From: an uncultured Spartobacteria bacterium
Lineage (GTDB): Bacteria; Verrucomicrobiota; Verrucomicrobiia; Chthoniobacterales; Chthoniobacteraceae
Length of the DNA stretch: 44,034 bases
Assembly: GCA_903882875.1 (NCBI GenBank)
Contig: CAIRYQ010000101.1
Coordinates: forward strand, 1-44,034
Reading direction: 5' to 3'
Positions 42,716 through 44,034 of the stretch are shown here, piece after piece (position 1 is the first letter of the stretch; each line of letters begins with the position of its first letter). The translations under genes and the position numbers were made by a program. The notes beneath the pieces were generated by a model. That model was not told the DNA's origin. It saw only the letters and a list, made by a program, of their open reading frames with translations, and made no database searches.

Positions 42716-43147
42716 CTATTTTCCTTTGTGTGAATCCGAATCGTTGCGAGCCAGCTCCGGCCACGCGTCGTGCATGAGGCGCAGCGCCAGGATTTCGCCG
42801 ATGAATCCCTCCAGCAGGGCCAGCAGCTCGGCGAGAAGCGCAATGCTCCCCGCAGTCATCACCTTCGCGTCCACTTGCGTTTCCGGTTCGCCCGACCAGT
42901 CCAAAGAACCGTCCGCCTTCATCTGAACCGCGCGAAGCCACGGCGCTTCCCCGTGGGCCAGGGTGAGTGCGCGCGAAAGCAGCGTGCGAAATCCGATGCT
43001 GCCCATGAGGTTTGCCCACTGCGGGCGCAACTTCTCACAGATCGCAAAGGCCACCGGGGTGGTGGCCGCGGAAGCTCCGCCGTTCCGCATCTCAAATTCG
43101 ATGACACGATTCACAAACTCCCGCATCTCCGGCGTGGCGCGGATCAT
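42716..43147 (-). CDS. Helical protein of unknown function in the kaiC-like operon
   Basis: 143 aa from ATG 43147 (ACAAGG just upstream); a longer open frame extends upstream but with poor coding character. All-helical by eye: 'EMREFVNRVIEFEMRNGGAS', 'AFAICEKLRPQWANLMGSIG', 'LLAELLALLEGFIGEILALR'. The middle ('QMKADGSLDWSGE') is a small loop. No family recognised. Its stop is 1 bp from the KaiC-like start, so it is the promoter-proximal gene of the operon and a likely partner or input of the KaiC-like protein. Confidence 0.7.
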   Translation of the reverse strand: MIRATPEMREFVNRVIEFEMRNGGASAATTPVAFAICEKLRPQWANLMGSIGFRTLLSRALTLAHGEAPWLRAVQMKADGSLDWSGEPETQVDAKVMTAGSIALLAELLALLEGFIGEILALRLMHDAWPELARNDSDSHKGK

Positions 43148-43413
43148 CCTTGTCCCGTGAAATGCACGCCTCCGGTGTACCCTGCCGCACCCACCGCGAC
43201 GTGCGGCGGCACCTGCGCCGGAGCAAAGTCCGTTTGCGGGGGCGGTTTTTGATCGTGGGGCATGAGTGCGCGCACAGTGCGGCCATTCCGGTGGGAGCAC
43301 AACCCCCGCAGTCCGCTTTCTTCCGCCGCAGGCGCAGGGCAATCGCATCAAAAGAGCGCGGAGTGAAATAGGGAACCCTGTGGAGAGAGATGCGTGCTTA
43401 TCGGCAGTGCCCT
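43148..43413. other. Intergenic, contains the promoter region of the kaiC-like operon
   Basis: 266 bp with no supported gene. Frames through it have no credible starts. The leftward operon promoter should be here; no clear -35/-10 was picked out. Confidence 0.4.
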
Positions 43414-43503
43414 AATTTGGAAGCCAAGAAGCCAGGAATGGAAGAAAAGCCTGTGGAACGAGAGGGAAGCGCCTGCTTTTCATGGCTTCATGGCTTCCAA
43501 ATT
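43414..43503. repeat. Long inverted repeat (20 of 21 bp)
   Basis: 43414-43434 and 43483-43503 are inverted copies differing at one position, each made of AAGCCA-type tandem steps (GGAAGCCAAGAAGCCA on the left). The 48-bp spacer is non-coding. It ends 17 bp before the MITE-like unit. Confidence 0.7.
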
Positions 43504-43520
43504 CAAATGAGGACACTCCC

Positions 43521-43760
43521 TGCTTATCCGGTTGCTTGACACAATGCGTGCCGAAAGGGAATGCCGGGAAAATAGCCCAGCGCTTCAGCGCTGGGAACCG
43601 CAGGCTCCCGGAAAGCAAAGTCCCGCAAGGGACGGAAGGAGCGTTCTGTCGTCCCTGACGGGACTTTCCCCATTTTCCCATCCTTTTACCCAGCACTGAA
43701 GTGCTGGGCTATTCTCGAAGCCCTCGCCGAGCCTGTCTGTGTCAAGCAACCGGATAAGCA
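43521..43760. mobile_element. MITE-like unit with 23-bp perfect terminal inverted repeats
   Basis: 240 bp. The outer 23 bp (43521-43543 and 43738-43760) are perfect inverted repeats. Inside are two facing REP-like palindromes (43572-43595 and 43689-43712, both of the form TAGCCCAGCnnTnAGnGCTGGG) and a third inverted pair, AAAGTCCCGCAAGGGACG with CGTCCCTGACGGGACTTT (43617-43674 region). No gene. The whole unit could fold into one long hairpin. REPIN/RAYT-mobilised elements or tIR-bearing MITEs look like this. Confidence 0.65.
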
Positions 43761-43924
43761 CGGAGAGATGGGCGGAAAAGTGGGACGGCGTGCGGTGGGG
43801 TGACGGGCGGAGGGAACTGGGGTCAGCCCTTGGCGTCGGGACGGCGCTTTTTGAGCATTTTTGGGAGCAATATCGGAAAACTACGGAAAACAGGCTGTTT
43901 TTGCGGCTTTCCCATGTCGTACGA

Positions 43925-44034
43925 GTGGTCGTACGACATTGGGTGAGTGGTCGTACGACATTGGGTGAGTGGTCGTACGACATTGGGTGAGTGGTCGCAC
44001 GACATTGGGTGAGTGGTCGCACGACATTGGGTGA
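43925..44034 (+). repeat. 22-bp tandem repeat array, truncated by the window end
   Basis: Five head-to-tail 22-bp units start at 43925, 43947, 43969, 43991 and 44013. Each contains the palindrome GTCGTACGAC followed by ATTGGGTGA; units 4 and 5 have C for T in the palindrome (GTCGCACGAC). A partial copy precedes at 43916. The unit is not a multiple of 3 and no gene crosses it, so it is non-coding. Confidence 0.85.

Noticed and set aside
43585-44022. Open frame across the 22-bp tandem array as a repeat protein
   Set aside because: The unit length is not a multiple of three, so the peptide changes frame with every unit; the frame also crosses the MITE-like unit.
43925-44034. The tandem array as a CRISPR
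   Set aside because: Units are contiguous with no spacers between them.

Overview
The window looks like chromosomal DNA of a high-GC bacterium of the Verrucomicrobia (Spartobacteria/Chthoniobacter-like or Opitutus-like), interrupted by one integrative element. The phylum is inferred, not proven. The clues are a paired DUF1592-type cytochrome protein and DUF1552 protein (typical of Planctomycetes and Verrucomicrobia), two Tat-exported Gfo/Idh/MocA oxidoreductases, a lipoprotein resembling Amuc_1099-type proteins, a KaiC-like ATPase operon and many lineage-type small membrane proteins. There is no rRNA gene to confirm it.

Left chromosomal part (1-22863): an exported TPR protein; a VapBC-type toxin-antitoxin pair; a Tat-exported Gfo/Idh/MocA protein divergent from the DUF1592/DUF1552 pair; a four-gene Tol-like envelope operon (TolQ/ExbB, TolR/ExbD, TonB/TolA, TolB); tRNA-His(GTG); an exported N-acetylmuramoyl-L-alanine amidase; glutaminyl-tRNA synthetase; two unknown envelope proteins; a thymidine/pyrimidine nucleoside phosphorylase converging on a two-gene unit (PQQ-like beta-propeller plus glycosyltransferase, sharing an ATGA overlap); a calcium-repeat lipoprotein; and a second Gfo/Idh/MocA protein.

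Integrative element (22864-32695, about 9.8 kb): it sits in the 3' end of tRNA-Leu(GAG). A 21-bp piece of the tRNA is repeated at both ends, and a 19-bp imperfect inverted repeat lies exactly 22 bp inside each copy, which fits att core plus arm sites. In order it carries a large tyrosine recombinase, a basic AT-hook-like protein, four 21-bp iterons, an excisionase-like HTH protein, a minimal HUH rolling-circle Rep, a roughly 275-nt highly structured non-coding region, a lower-GC gene for a secreted coiled-coil protein, a second tyrosine recombinase, an MmeI-like fused restriction-modification enzyme with a small charged partner gene, and a GC-rich non-coding stretch before tRNA-Leu. Recombinase, excisionase, iterons, Rep and a structured possible origin suggest an element that can excise and replicate as a circle while carrying defence and envelope cargo. 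This is the strongest candidate here for an undescribed system.

Right chromosomal part (32696-44034): an SDR dehydrogenase; a long degraded intergenic region with one small gene and one decayed membrane-protein gene; two small lipoproteins (one DUF2314); a CsbD-DUF883 fusion; a response regulator with a C-terminal Cys4 motif; three small membrane or exported proteins; and a leftward operon of a 143-aa protein, a two-domain KaiC-like ATPase and a hybrid histidine kinase. The last 650 bp are non-coding and repeat-rich: an inverted repeat, a 240-bp MITE-like unit with 23-bp perfect terminal inverted repeats, and a 22-bp tandem array running off the window.
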